A DNA stretch of 64,000 nucleotides from Roridomyces roridus (GCA_029378245.1 JARKIF010000025.1:1-64000), one strand, 5' to 3'. Counted from the stretch's first letter, positions 28,546 through 41,990 are shown. The notes: generated by a model from the letters alone, not told the origin. Made by a program: numbers and translations.

Positions 28546-31061
28546 ATGTGCGGTCTCACGGCTGTGTTTCACCCCGACTCCGTCGTCCGACCTGTGGCCG
28601 ACGTCCTCGAACGTGAGCTAGCCGCATCGCTCGAAATAATCAAGCACCGAGGTCCCGATTCTCGAGGGACGTATGTGTCGCCGGATGCGCGAGTCGGTGA
28701 GTGTCCCGCTGGCAGTACAGCTGAAAGTAATTTTTTCGTGCAGGCCTTGGACACGTCCGATTGGCCGTCATAGACTTGGAGACCGGCCAGCAACGTGAGT
28801 TCCTCCGGCCACGCCGCCTTTCGCGTGCTGATTCTGTTGTAGCCATGTCTGACGAGGATGAGCTCATCCATTGCGTCGTGACGGGCGAAATTTACGACCA
28901 CGATCGCATCCGTGCCGAAATGCAGCGCGAAGGATTCTCTTTCAAGACCAAGTCGGACTCTGAGCTGGTCGTTCAGCTGTGGGTCCATCATTACTGCGAG
29001 ACAGCCATGACTGATACACAGGCAGCTACAAGCGCGATGGTCTCAATCTACTCTTCAGCCTCCGTGGCGAGGTTTGCATTCACTCCATTTGTCACATTTC
29101 ACATTTATTTGTCTGCAGTTCGCCTTCGTCCTGTACGACATCCAACGCCGCATCCTCTTCGCCGCACGCGACCGCTTCGGCATCAAGCCCCTCTATTACA
29201 CCGTCTCAAATGGTCGCGTGCTGTTTGCGAGCGAGATGAAAGCGTTCATGGGACTCGGATGGAGCGCCGAATGGGATCTCAACAGTATCGTACACAACGG
29301 TGACCTTGGAGACGAGCGAACCGTCTTCAAGGGCGCTTTCAAGGTACCATCGTGCCTTGCTATCCGATCGTGTAATACTGAGCTACGAAATTCAGTTGGG
29401 CGCAGGGCACTCTGCCCTCTGCCTCCCCTCCGGCGAAGTGCGCATTGAGCGCTACTGGGATCTCTCCTACCCGAAGCCGTCCACACCTCCTCCAGGAACT
29501 ATAGACGAGATGATATCCACCGTGCGGAGCATGTTGATTGAGTCTGTCCGTCTACGCCTGCGTGCCGACGTCCCGCTGGCAGTGTACCTCAGCGGTGGAA
29601 TTGACAGTTCGTCCATCGCGGGGATTGCGACGCACATTCTGCGAGAAAAAGATCCTCAAGCCACAGTTACAGCGTTCACGCTAGCTTTCATCGGCAAGTC
29701 TGCTTTCAAACTTTGCGGACCTAAACTGGAGTTGTATATCAGAGGATGAAACGACCGATGAGTCACCCCTGGCTATACGCTCCGCTGCCCACATTGGTGC
29801 GAATATACACAAGATACCGGCAACCGAGGCGGGGCTGGTCGACGTTCTAGAGGAGACAATATATCATTCCGAAGCAATTGCGGCGACTTTCCACGGGGCA
29901 GGTAAATTCCTTCTGTCCAAAGCCGTGCGGGAGAACGGATACAAGGTTCGTCATTCACGATCCCTGCTTCCGAAGTAAATCATTCTTTTCCAGGTCGCGC
30001 TTTCAGGAGAAGGTGAGGAGTGCTACAGTGCAATTTGCCTTGGCTTGATTGTATCCAGGATCGGACGAAATCTTCGCGGGATACCCATGGTTCCCCGCCG
30101 ACTATCTCCTGGACGCCGACCCCACAGTGGAGGCGCTAGGTATCTCCGTCCCCACCGACGCTGAACGCACCGCCCTGGTAGCGCAAATACTGAAAGCGCC
30201 GCAGACAACCGTTTCGGAGGCGCCGACGGGTACTTCTCAAGAGTTGCTTCAAATCAACGCACACAACATCCTCGCCTTGAGGACAACTCCACTGGAAGCC
30301 ACAATGTTCCCTGTCGCGCTTCTCACCAAAACTGACATGCCGGACGTGAAGAGGTGCATCGAGGAGGGTATAGACCCGCATGTGAGGCGTAATTCTGTGG
30401 ACGGATCCTGGCACAGTTTGAATGTTTCCTTGGTTCGTCCGTCTTTCCCCCCATTTCGAAGCTTACTGTGTACACAGTACGTCACGTCGAAAACCCTCAT
30501 GACCAAGATGATCTTGAACTTTGCGGGAGACCGCAACGATATGGCAAATTCCATCGAGAGTCGTGTCGCTTTCCTAGACCACCATTTCGTGGAATACGTG
30601 AATTCCTTACCGCCGTGCGTATCCACCGAACCGTGTATTCCCTATTGACTTCCTCCTCCTCCAGCTCCTTGAAAATTCGTCCAATCGCCCAAGACAGCCC
30701 AACCAAGTGGACCCTCGTAGAAAAATGGATTCTCCGAGAGGCGATGAAACCTTTTATCACCGACGAAATTTACAAACGCCGAAAAGTCGCGTTCAATCCA
30801 CCGCCCAAGCCGTCCAATTCGGATAAAAGCAGCCTCACGCCACTGCAGGTGCACCTGCGCGACCGTATTACCCTAAAGGCTGTGGAGCGAACGGGTTTGT
30901 TTGAGTGGGGGTACGTCGAGGAGCTGTTGAGGGGGTATTTGGAGGATCCTGTTTATCCGTCGCATGGCGCGATTGATATGAGGGCCAGGAAGCTTATGAT
31001 TGTGCTCAGTTTTGTGGTGCTGCAGGAGCGGTTCAACGTGCCGACAGCGAAGCTTGTGTAG
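28546..31061 (+). CDS. Asparagine synthase (glutamine-hydrolysing)-like protein
   Basis: Predicted to transfer ammonia from glutamine to an aspartate-like carboxylate using ATP. Eleven exons join in frame from ATG 28546 to TAG 31061. The start MCGLTAVF exposes Cys2, the nucleophile of class II glutamine amidotransferases. HRGPDSRGTY, RGEFAFVLYD and ARDRFGIKPLYY complete the glutaminase half. The synthetase half has the PP-loop YLSGGIDSSS and SGEGSDEIFAGYPWF, plus ESRVAFLDHHFVEY. Intron 6 (29694-29742) has a GC donor (GCAAGT) with a normal AG; using any nearby GT gives a stop. The length (about 650 residues) fits bacterial AsnB-like and fungal specialised-metabolism forms. Whether it is the housekeeping enzyme cannot be told from the window. 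Confidence 0.9.
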
Positions 31062-32036
31062 GTAACTAAATGTAAACTCAAATTGAATCCATCTGGTCAA
31101 ATCACCTCTCTGTCGTTTGTCAAAATAAACGAGACGCGTCCGGTTTCCCGAATAGGACACGATGCGGTCATGCAGAACCGGGTCTCTCAAAAGACCAAGG
31201 GAGACAACTCGTACAACCTCTTGATCAGCCTCCAGACGCACTATATCAAAGTAGTAGCATGGAGCTAAGAAGCACTCGTAGCGGGTTGTTTTGGCAAGTT
31301 GCAGACGCCAGAGTCGTCTTCCATCCTTAGGACCCCTAGTTCAAACGACTTCTGCATCGGGACCGCGAGACCAGTTGACTGCAGGCCGGTCCGGACTGTG
31401 TTACCACTAGTACTGCCAGCGAATGCCGGGAGCCTCTGGTAGATAATACCACCGGGGAAGAAGTGGCCTGTTCAGGAGTGGACGCCGCCTCAGCACGACA
31501 CCCGAACGTGGACGTCAAAACACTTCTTCCATTAGGCTCATTATCATTTGAACAGCAGATCCAGTACTCTATCTGTTCAGAGAGGCCGACTGCTACTTTC
31601 TGTTGGACACGCCGGTACAGAAGGAGGACCAGAGGTAACTCGTTCCGGTACCTACTCGATCGTCAGCATATCATCCATGGTCGGACCTGATACAATCACA
31701 CACCTTTGGTTGACTCTGCCATCCCGGAAGTCGCATCGCGCATGCCGTCCAGAATGTCAAGAGCTCAAGGATCGTCGGTGTCGATGAGTTGAACGGGTAT
31801 ACACGTGAAACGAATCCAATCGTCCAACCTGAGTATTATTGATTTCATCCTATACTCCGCATCTAAGCATCGTCGACCTACCTTCGGAGAAAACACCGAA
31901 TACCCAGTGTGCATACGATGTGAGGACGAACCATCGAGTCTTGTTTGTCACACAGGTGTCCCATATCTGAGCCAATATCAGGATGGATGAAAGAAAACAC
32001 TGAATTTTACCTTCGCCCACAGACGTTCAGAGGCGT
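31062..32036. other. Intergenic region
   Basis: Between two convergent genes. No convincing coding frame, repeat or RNA gene seen. Confidence 0.5.
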
Positions 32037-32882
32037 TCAATCTCCCGAGTTGATTATGGGCCTTGTCAGAGCTAGGGAACTATAGCACTTTTCAAAAGTC
32101 TGCCAATTTAAAATTGAAACAATCCGTGTACCTTTCTCGCCTCGGAAAACTCGACAATATCCCTCTCCGACAAAATCCACGGCGGTTGGAACGCAACCAC
32201 CAGGGGGTACCTAGGGATGCTACCGAGCGGGGTGCAAAGCATCGGCGCCCCAGGCCCGGAGTACGACCAAATGAAGTACTGGAACACCTTTCTATCGGTG
32301 TTCTCCACGTCGTCGCCGAGGGAGAACGCCCATCTTGATGTTTGGTCGGGAAACACGAGGCGGAGTGCGCGCTGGACGGACATGAGGGGGAGGTAGTCGA
32401 GCCATGAGACCATTCTTCAATTTGTAGGATGCGTCGTAAGCTGCTGCGAGAGGGAAAGATGGCTCATGAGCGTACCGCGTTATGTCTGTCGGACGTCGGC
32501 CAGAGTGTGGGACGATATCGAATGTCGGAGGGCATGGAACGGTGAATCGATCGCCAGTTTCGCTATCGAGGTCGTCTACTCCGAGAGAGGTGCCAGGAAG
32601 GTTATCGTCCGCCCCTAATCTCCCGTCAGTCTTGTCCGAATAGAAAAAGGGTGGTTTACACGCACAAGATATCGCCATCTCATCGACCGACGCACCCCAC
32701 GCATCCTCCAAGTCTTTGACGACATCGAGCTGCCTCCACGGTTGTGGACCGACCTGGACGCTGACGTGCTGGCTCCGATGATGTGTCGGTGGCATCGCGG
32801 GTGCCGCTGGGTTCCGAGGCATTTCTGGTAGAGTGGCTTTCCTGAAGTACGTGCGAAGGTTATCTGCTGCTCTGGATGCCAT
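32037..32882 (-). CDS. Conserved Agaricomycete hypothetical protein
   Basis: Four exons (32882-32666, 32614-32476, 32414-32132, 32099-32037) join in frame to 233 residues. The start is MASRAADNLRTYFRKATLPE. Distinctive parts are WRQLDVVKDLEDAWGAS, MVSWLDYLPLMSVQRALR, FQYFIWSYSGPGAPMLCTPL and YPLVVAFQPPWILSE. The last exon reads KTFEKCYSSLALTRP. I recall similar blocks in basidiomycete proteins of unknown function. No membrane segment, signal peptide or catalytic motif is obvious. The intact splice pattern and frame argue that it is a live gene. Confidence 0.6.
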
Positions 32883-35800
32883 GCTGGGTGGCTGCAGGCC
32901 CTGTCAGTGTCGGCAGAGATTCAAGTCATATAACGGACTCCATCGAGAACAAGGGCAGGGCGCTTGGAGACGGAAGGATACAAAGTTTGTAACGGATTTG
33001 TTCTTCTCAGAAACAAGGCGTCGGATAAGAAGAAGGGCACAATGTCCAGACGGGACAGGCGGGAATTCCGAATGGCAAGAAAGGTGGTGGTCCGTGGATG
33101 AGTTCGGAGAATCTCGGGTCACAGCGACTGAGTCACATCATTCGGGAAGAGATCCGAATCAAATGCCGTTTGTCCTTCACGCCCATCGCAGCTGCGGCCT
33201 GTCTTGTAACCAGCACTCTCGCGTGTCCCTCTTGCACTCGTCACCAACAACCTATCGGCGACTCGTACCATTCAATGCCTGGGACGTATCTTACTTGCCA
33301 ATTCCACACTGGACGAAACTCCTTTCACCTGGCTCAGAACTCGTTGATAAACTCCTCAGCAGACTCCGTCTGCTTTCCACTGGCGGCGTGAAACCATCAC
33401 GCTGTATTGCTTCTGATAGATCGTTCCTCTCGTCCGGGCGTCCTACCCTTCACTGCCACGGTCTCCGACTCTTCGGTGTCTTGGCTCTCCTAAGATTCTG
33501 CCCCTCCGCCCTCCTTCGTCGCTCATCCTCGAATTCATCCACTCCACCGTCCAGTCCACCACGGCCTTCTCCAGTAGATCTGAATCCTAGCTTCTGGCAC
33601 AGAAAGTGCAGGGTACTCAATATCTCGACGAGCAGATGTCGCCGTTCGATCCGGCATTGATGCATGAGTCGCCTATCTCCGGGATTTTTTCCCCGGTCCG
33701 GTGAGCGTTGCGCCTCCTATTTTTCGCACCCAGCTCTGTGACGGAACTGGTCTAAGATTTGACTTGGCATCGAACAAACGGTCGCCCTACCGCATCTTGC
33801 ACTGTACCAGAGATTGCTGTCTTCGTAGGGCAAGCTTATGGCTACTCAACTCGGACGGTATCGTCGTCTGACTGGCATCCTCACTTCCTCGTTCGATTCG
33901 GGATCGGGCCATAGGAATAAAGAGGCCACTTCTTCTTCGTAGGGGAACTAGTACCGTCGACGCACACAATGCGAATTGTTGACTGGTTATCCCCGCGCCA
34001 AAGGTCTTTACGCAGCAATTGATGTTCAGGGCTAATTGAACCAACTTCACGAGCATATATTTGGGCGTGCAGTGTCGTCCCCAAGTTCTTCCCCTCCGTT
34101 CGATACAGGAAGGACTTGAATGTAAGTACCCATTTCCCCCCAGTCTATTCTCCACCACTGTCTTACCCTGGTTCATATGCTTTATCACGGCCAATATAGT
34201 CGGATCTGCCTCCCATCCAGCCCTGGCCCGGTCCCTTTGCCAGAGCTTCGCTCCAGCATAGCCATGTTGAACAAGTCGTCCAAACTAGCTTGCCTCATGA
34301 CCAAATTTCACTCGAGGAGTCGTACTTGCGAGGGCCTCCGTGCAGATGTTGACTATGTGCGGACCCCAGTCACGGCCATCGTTCGATTCGAAATCCCTGA
34401 CATAATTTCCTCGACTTGGTCTTTTTTCCCTGCCCAAACCACCCAACTGATGGAACGAAGGATCGAATGTCGAATGTCAAGGGCAGCTCTCGAGGCACAA
34501 TCATTCCTGAAGACGAGGAAGCCACCACATCTGCTCGTTCCGCCTTTCTGACATGGTGCGATCTCTCGGCATTGGGGGTCTGGTGAGTCTTGATGCACTT
34601 GGTTCTCGGTTTTGGTGGCGCTCTTGTGTTCCCGATCGAAGTGGAGGACGTCAAGGCCTGACGAGAGAGGACACTCTGAAAACGTCGGACAGTATTCCAA
34701 GGCGATCTCGCATTCGACCGAGTTCTTTCGAGGAATATTCACGACGCGAAGACTTTGGCTACACCGCTCCAACATTCTGCAGCGTCTCATGTGAGTTTTG
34801 GTCTCGGAACTCGTGTTGACGAGATTCAATATCCAAGCTCCGATGGATTATGAATAATTTACTCAATCCTCTGCCGCCGGCCAAAGTTCGCGGCGAGACG
34901 CATAATGGATTTAGCGGGGACCGAACCTTCAACCGCCAAGGTCTGCGCGGGCAAGACGGTGTTGTGGACTCACGGGCTGACGTATTCACGCCGCACGGTC
35001 GAGATCAAGATTTTCCCGTTGAGAAGGCGTCTGTTTGATAAGGATCTGACGGGTGCTGGCCACAACTTACAGGACAAAGAAGGCTCTCATTTCAGAATCA
35101 CAACACACATGTCCATCTCCCGTTTCGCCGACTGTTGAACGTTGCGTTGCTCTCGAAAGGCAGTTACGGCATCATGAGCCTATCAGGAGCGCGGCCCGCA
35201 TAGTAGATGATGCCGCGCCGCTGATTAAATACTCGGTGCCCCGAGGACCCGACGTATCGTTGGGAAGGGAAGGGACGCCCCGTGCGGATATGGGATGTGA
35301 GATGTGGGATAACTCAGTCACTCGGACTCTGACTTGCAGCGGACTTGACGACGACGATGTGTGAGAGATCGGGTCGGCCGTCGTTCTGACCGATGATATT
35401 CACGACGGAACTTGGTAGATGGTGGGAGTCCTTGCTGTGGATTCGTGGATTCATTCGTTCACGTGGATATTCTGCAAGCTGGAAGCTAATCGTCATGAGA
35501 GTTACTCCGGGATGAACTCACCACGGGGTGATTCCGATCCAGAAAACAGCGCCCATACGCCACGTGGCTGCTTCTGTGGGTGCGAGTCGCGGTTCCAGCC
35601 GCGCCGCGAGGATTCAACGCAAAAGATAGATAGCTCGAGGTGAGATGATTATTAGCGGAAGCTGTTAAAGAAATGAAATGCCCCAAAGTCCCTGGATCGC
35701 GGGGAATATTCTTATCCGAAACTAAAGGCCGGCCACTCTAGCGACGATGTAAGTAATTACTTATCAATGAAGAGGCTTGCAGGGCAGACGAGATGGGCAG

Positions 35801-36230
35801 GCATCAGAGTGGGAGTCATTGTCGATCGCCGTGATGGCAGGCCGCAGACTCGCTTACATCTCCCGCTTGCCGCACTTTGATGATTGCCTCTGACGAGGAC
35901 TTGCAGTCACTCTCCGTCGCAGTCCCTTTTTCAGCGTCTTTCTGGATTGCCAAAGAGTCATTCTTCGCTGGCAGGTATGCCAATTACCGCCGTACTGGCC
36001 CCCGCTCCACAGCTTTCTGCCAGCTCACTCTCCGTTAGTATGCGTCAATTCCTCGGAATGCCGATTCCGTTCCCAGTCGTCATTCAGATCCACACTTCTT
36101 GTGTCAAAGTAAACCTGTGTCTTGTCTCGTCACCAGAAGATGCTGATTGACGCTCAAAAAGGTTTTATAATCTAGACAGCCGGACGAAATCACCCGCCGA
36201 CACCGTCATACTTAACTTGCCCCCTTTACG
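32883..36230. other. Long region without a recognised gene
   Basis: 3.3 kb with only scattered short frames. Two copies of the GTTCGATTCG B-box-like motif occur (about 33893 and 34381), each followed by a GATC or CCC and a CATA. These belong to the dispersed repeat described at 38-47 kb. No other structure is seen. Confidence 0.45.
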
Positions 36231-37947
36231 ATGGATTCCCCACCTGAATTCATGCGCGCCGACTCTTCGATATCTGGACAGAATATGCAGTACATGGGAG
36301 AAGAGGGTGTGTCTCAATACCATGCCATGTTGGTGCCTGGGCCCACAGCTTATCTTTTCAAGGCCTCCATCTGCTTCACAGTGCCATTGCCATCGGCGCG
36401 TCCTACGACTCTAGCGAGCGATTCCCACCGCCGCGATGCCATCCTCAAACGCGGAAAACCGTCTTTGAGATCATCCTTGCATGGCTCAACAACACCCACA
36501 TGGGGCCGAAGATCCTGTGGCTCAACGGCGACGCCGGGTGCGGCAAGTCGGCTGTTTCGCAAACGGTCGCAGAATACTGTGCCCAGAGTGGACAGCTGGG
36601 CGCCACCTTTTTCTTCTCGCATTGGCGGGGTGATCTCAGCAATGGACGGCTGCTGTTCCCGACGATAGCGTATAAGCTAGCCAACTTGATACCCGCCCTG
36701 CGAGCGCCGATATCCCAGGCAATACAATCCGACATTTCCATCCTCACGCGCTCGCTGGAGGTTCAAGTGCAAAAGCTTATCGTCGAGCCGTTTCGGTCGG
36801 TTCCCCCTCCGCCAGCCCCGATCCTCATCGTTATCGACGCGCTGGACGCGTGCACCGGTGACGAGATGCAGCACCGCATCCTCACTCTTTTGGCACGACT
36901 CCTCATCGTCCACCGCCTGCCTCTCTGCTTGCTCATATCCTCCCGCCCGCTGTCACACCTCACCGCAACCTTTGACACCCCCGCATTCCTCAAACTCTCC
37001 ACGCGCCTTCCCCTTGACGTCTTTTCCTCCGACACGGATGTTCGTACATTCCTGCATAGCGAGCTCACTGCCATCCGGCACGCACGACCGGGAGTCGCCC
37101 CGGACCCGTGGCCGTCCGATACCGCGTTAGAGCTCCTCGTCCAATGCTCCGCAGGCCACTTCCTCTTTCCAGCCACCGTCGTCAAGTACCTCTCCAACTC
37201 CCCGCACCCAGCCGAGCGACTCGTGGAAATCCTCGTCGTAGCCGCCAACGCTGCTAACGCAGGACTCCCTCTCCCCCCACTTGACCAGCTGTACCACCAA
37301 ATCCTCTCTGGTGCACCGGACCCCGCTGCACTCCTCCGTGTCCTCGGCCCTGCGCTCGTTTTGCACACACCGCTCCCCGTCCCGCAGCTCGACCTGCTGC
37401 TCCACGCCCCTCCAGTCTACACAACACTCCAACCCGTATCTGGACTGGTAGACGCACCATCACCTCCCCGGCCCGGCGCCGTCCGAATCCCACAACACTC
37501 GACAACAGAGTTCCTCGTCGATGCTAGACGGGCGCTCCACTTTTTCGTCGAACGCGGGCGGCATCATGCGGCTGTTGCCCGGGGGTGTATACGCTATTTG
37601 GGCGAGTGTCTGGATGGTGCGCAGGGCCTTGATCTTATTGCGTATCAGTATGTGCGGAGGCAGTGGACGGCGCATTTGGCGCAGGCGAAACCGGAGCGGG
37701 AGTTGTTGGATGAGTTGGGTGAGACGCGGTTTGTTTATTCGCGCGTGCCGGCGGAGGTGAGGGCTGTTATTGCGTGGTTGCAGGTGCGCACGTCGTTCTC
37801 TTTCTTGAGATATGAATTCATGGTGTGAGACAGAATATCCCGAGTACGCCGACGCACAAGGACCTGCTCCGACTTTGGGAGGGTTGGGCGAGGGATATGG
37901 ATTTGTCGATGGCGAAGAGGAAGCAAAGAGCTGATAGTATGAGCTGA
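36231..37947 (+). CDS. NACHT-type STAND NTPase (NLR-like)
   Basis: Three exons: 36231-36306, 36363-37783 and 37834-37947. The first junction gives GEEGLHLLHSAIAIGASYDS and then PRCHPQTRKTVFEIILAWL, the usual lead into the NACHT domain of Agaricomycete STAND proteins. Walker A is LNGDAGCGKSAVSQTVAEY (about residues 90-108) and Walker B is ILIVIDALDAC. LLISSRPLSHL follows, and IPQHSTTEFLVD marks the winged-helix region. The last exon reads NIPSTPTHKDLLRLWEGWAR and ends at TGA 37947. No TPR, WD40 or ankyrin repeats follow, so it is a short NACHT-only form of about 536 residues. A role in non-self recognition or cell death is inferred from the family. A second copy of the last exon lies 0.66 kb downstream. 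Confidence 0.8.
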
Positions 37948-38492
37948 TGTAATCGAAGTACTGAGATCGGCAGATACCCTTTTCGTATGCACGCTATGTT
38001 CAACCTTCATTATGCTCCGAATTCATTGGGAAAGAGATCCAGTGAGACTCGGCCTATTCGATCCGGGGCCCATGCATACCTTCTTCGCAAAGTGTCTTTT
38101 TTCCTGTGAAAATTATGTAAAGAGGCGCTACCACACAGTTGAAACCGACGGACACACGGTATGGCATTGTACCGGATGCAAGCAAGTACTCAATCGCTCG
38201 ATACCCAGAGTTGAATGTCATTCAGTCAGACTCCCGTTCGAATCGAGATCTGGCATACCTGGCGAGGATAATTCTTTTGCATTTAAAGACCTGCTTACTG
38301 GGTGTAGTGGTCGCCTTACTTTATCCCGCCATGGAATCGTCAAAACGCGCCTCCAAAACCGCTGGGCGGAATATCTGCTGCACCAGTCGGCCTCTTTTTC
38401 GTGCTCGATCACTGCAGCTGTATTGAGAAACAGAGTGAATACAAGCCTCGTCTGTACGTCGTGCAGGCGGTTTGATTTTGAGGTGTAGACAG

Positions 38493-38609
38493 AATATCCC
38501 GAGCACGCCGACGCACAAGGACCTCCTCCGACTTTGGGAGGGTTGGGCGAGGGACATGGATGTGTCCATGCCGAAGAGGAAGCAAAGAGCTGATGCACTC
38601 CATGTATGA
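38493..38609 (+). pseudogene. Duplicated last exon of the NACHT STAND gene
   Basis: It repeats exon 3 of the 36-kb NACHT gene with its splice acceptor context (GACAG before it). It would read NIPSTPTHKDLLRLWEGWAR, then DMDVSMPKRKQRADALHV and stop. It has a handful of substitutions and a changed end. No NACHT domain precedes it, so it is an orphan exon. Confidence 0.85.
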
Positions 38610-38777
38610 ACGGAGACGGGCAGACAGATACCATCTTTCATATGCACCCTTTGAATCATTCAGAAAGCATTCCAGTGAGGCTCGATGCGCTCCATGTATG
38701 AACAGAGACAGGGAGTCAGATACCATCTTTCATATCCACCCTTTGAATCATTCAGCAAGCATTCCAGTGAGGCATGC
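38594..38777 (+). repeat. 92-bp tandem duplication
   Basis: Two copies of a 92-bp unit starting TGC(A/G)CTCCATGTATGAAC at 38594 and 38686, differing at about ten positions, both ending in GCATTCCAGTGAGGC. Confidence 0.8.
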
Positions 38778-39561
38778 ATCACTGCAGAAAGCCTCTCAGC
38801 AGATTTGCTCTGGTACAGGGTGCGCCTGTTCGATCCGGGGACCCATGCATACCCTTCTTCCTAGCGTCCTTTTTTCGATATTACATACACATAGGTAATC
38901 CGCATCCGTTCCTATGGAAATTATGAAAGCGGACTTTCTGCTAGGACTTCCCGCCGAATCTCTCTCCAAGTCTGGTGGTGAATCAGCGAGAGTCGGGCAC
39001 AACCAGTATAATCGCAAAATACCCACAGTCGAAAGCTGAAAACCCCAAGGATAAACGTCATCATCGATGCAACCTAACATGGCGGAAGTATGAGACGGGC
39101 AGATACCCTTGTCGTATGCAACCCTATGTTCAAACTTCAAGCTTGGCTCGGAATATGGTGTCACATCATTGGAATAGAGAGGCTCAACCCATCCCAGAGA
39201 TCTGGTGGCACACAGAACTTCACGGTGCACCCGTTCGATCCGGGAACTCATGCCTGCGTTCTTGGCGTACATTTTTCTTCTGACTCCTGTATGGAATTAA
39301 GAGGACTTTCCGCTACAACTGCCAGCCAAATCTCTCTCCCAGCCGGGTTCTGAATCAGCCAGAGTTGGGCAAAAGCAGTATGATCCCTCAATAGCCGGAG
39401 TTGAAGTCGACGGACATTCCGAGTCTTAAAATTTTATTTTTAAGCTCGGCTTTATCGGCCGTTTCCCCGCGAGAATGGGGTCGCACTTTTTCGATGATGT
39501 CAGTGTCGGTGGTGGGATCACTTCCATTCAAGGTAATTTTACGATCAATTTTGACTCCTTT

Positions 39562-39867
39562 TGGCAAGCGCATTGTCATTTACCGTTACACATTGAATAC
39601 TAATCTTATCATCTTACCCGCCGGCCTAGGTCAAAGGTTGCGATCTCCACCGCGGCGCGGGGAAGCCAAATAAAGTATGAGCACATCTTAAGATATGAGT
39701 GATTTTATCGCCAGTGGCAAGCGCATTGTCATTTACCGTTACACATTGAATACTAATCTTATCATCTTACCCGCCGGCCTAGGTCAAAGGTTGCGATCTC
39801 CACCGCGGCGCGGGGAAGCCAAATAAAGTATGAGCACATCTTAAGATATGAGTGATTTTATCGCCAG
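39562..39867 (+). repeat. Perfect 153-bp tandem duplication
   Basis: Two identical units, 39562-39714 and 39715-39867, starting TGGCAAGCGCATTGTCATTT and ending TTTTATCGCCAG. It contains CCACCGCGGCGCGGGG. No coding meaning recognised; very recent or conserved by conversion. Confidence 0.9.
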
Positions 39868-41990
39868 AGGAACTCAAGTTCCATCATTGCTGAACCTTTA
39901 GGTTTGGCTACCCAGGAGATCTTCGGTTTCGTGCAAGTCCATCACTGAATCATGGAATTTTGTCATTCTACGCTAGTCATCACTCAATAAACTGTGAATG
40001 CGGCAGTTCCAAGTGCATCAAAAGTTCACCTATCCATTCAGTATTCACCAGCTAATACTCTATCTTGAATCTTACAACGTTTCACCCTGTATTGCTCCGC
40101 TGGAGTGCAATTCTCAACATTGTGTCTTACTCATTTCAGCTTATTTTCTCGGGGAACTATCCGTTGACATGAGATTTTTTTGCGTACTCATCTCCATGGT
40201 CCGTGCGCCTCCGTGCCAGGAAAACTGAAATCCGACCGCCGATGCTCGTCTCCTTCTTCCACCCATGCGCTCCTCTGCTACCCTCTGCAATCTGCCCGTA
40301 TCTATTTTGACCTCCTCTTAGGCCAAGAGTGGCTCCGTCTGATGCAAAACTCGCCTCGGGTTGCTGTTGCGCATCTGAGCAGTGGGTCACTGCAACTTCG
40401 GACGCTCGAGTATGGACTCGAGCAGTCATCTTCCTCGTGTATCGGTGTGTTAACTCCCGGATTTGTGACTGCCATATATATTCATGTGCGGCAGATACAA
40501 CAACTGTAATGAGCAGTCCAATTCCTTCGTTCTCATTGGTGTCTGTGGGCAGACCCGATGTAGCTCATGCCCCCTCGTTGATGCCGAGTACGCGAGGCAT
40601 TAGCGTTGTGGTTGCCCGCAAGTTGCCCGTACGCGGGCAGCGCCCTTTGATTCTCATTCGTGAGTTGATATTGCTGTTGCTTTAAATGAACCCAATGCAT
40701 TTGTTGATCTCCCCGCTAGTCAAAAGACTAGTGTCGTCCATTATCTCATGATTAATCGACTCACTTCCTCTCTTGCTCTGAGAAATATGACCACTCGGCA
40801 TCGGCAAATGTCTTCACGAGAGTCCCTGAATACAATGAAAAAGTCAGATCAATTGCGCGAAGACTTTCTTGCTCACAAGTGCTCTGGGGCCTGTCTCATC
40901 TTGAACTCAGAAGCTGCACTTGCTGGCTTGAACCCTCCCTTGCTTAAAGCTGTTGAGGTCCAACTTTGCATGTTGCTGCTAGGGGGCAGAAAACGCCGAG
41001 CCGTTGCCATAATGCTGCCCAAACGTGGGTTTGTCTGTTCAAAATAGACCAGATTTCTGTGATGATTGTCCTGGTTCATCTTGCTCTTCTCTGGTTCTGG
41101 GGAGTGTCTTCGAGTCAACGGACGCGTTTCAATGCGTTCCGTTTATTAACTCAAGCTCGTCGACGCCTGGAACGTCGCACTGGGCGTGTGCGGCTGGGAT
41201 GGGCATTATCATGGTACGCACCTCAGTTTCATATTTATCACGCACGCATATTTCATTATATCCAACGGCTCAATCCTTTCGGACGCCTCGACGGTTTCTC
41301 GCACAAAGCTGGGGATTGATTCGACTCTGGCTTGGTCACCCAGTAGTCGACGTCGAGGGCGGCGACGTAGTCTCCCTATTTCATATCTGCGTTGTGGCCA
41401 GTCATCTCGAGTTGAACGAATTTGGGTGCGTGTCCGAGGATTCATGGTCTCTCTAGATACATCTGCTTTATATTTCTTTGTGTTTTACATATGCGTAATT
41501 GTCGAGGCATTCTTTCTCATCTACGCCCGACTCGGCGGCCCGAGCTCCAAACTCAGGGCTTAGTTCACTTTAGATCCAAACCATTCGAGTTCCTACAATA
41601 CTTACATCAAACTTACGTGCAGTAAATCAAGTTTGGGAACATCCCAGGGTTCAGCCTCCGCCTCGAAGAGGCCCAATCCACGTCATAACTTAAGTTCCAA
41701 TGAATACAGGCCATAGAATCAGTCGGTACGCCGCGCTTTCTTGCGATCTCCCCCACTTAACCACTGGCAAACCCTGCCTCTTGACTCTGATGGCCTCTTT
41801 GCTGGTCTGCCGCCATGCCCACGCAGCGCGCTGTCATCTCCGCGGTTGCTGGTGGTCCTACATCTTCGCTCCAACTTCTGTGTACAACCCAGGTACTTGC
41901 ACAATTTGGCATTGAAAATACGAAGAGTTTGTCTCAATCCAGATTTCACAGTTGAACCCCAGACTCGGATTGCCATGCAACAGCAATGGC
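39868..41990. other. Region without a recognised gene
   Basis: Several 100-140-codon frames overlap on both strands with no domain or splice logic. A GC-rich hairpin (GCCCG TAC GCGGGC) lies near 40629. Otherwise featureless. Confidence 0.45.

Larger units (their letters stand above)
37948..39420. repeat. Degenerate tandem array of about 300-500-bp repeats
   Basis: Related blocks recur. One is CGGGCAGATACC..T..CGTATGCA followed by ATGTTCAA.CTTCA (about 37970, 38620, 38710, 39100). Another is GTTCGATCCGGGG.CCCATG (about 38056, 38828, 39233). A third is TCTCTCCAAGTCTGGT/TCTCTCCCAGCCGGGT followed by GAATCAG (about 38962 and 39331). The order is similar each time, so the stretch looks like about four decayed copies of one unit. 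Confidence 0.6.

Noticed and set aside
32833..33660. 275-codon plus-strand ORF
   Set aside because: Begins antisense to a well-supported gene and has no recognisable domain.
34353..34829. 158-codon minus-strand ORF
   Set aside because: Overlaps a dispersed repeat copy and shows no domain.
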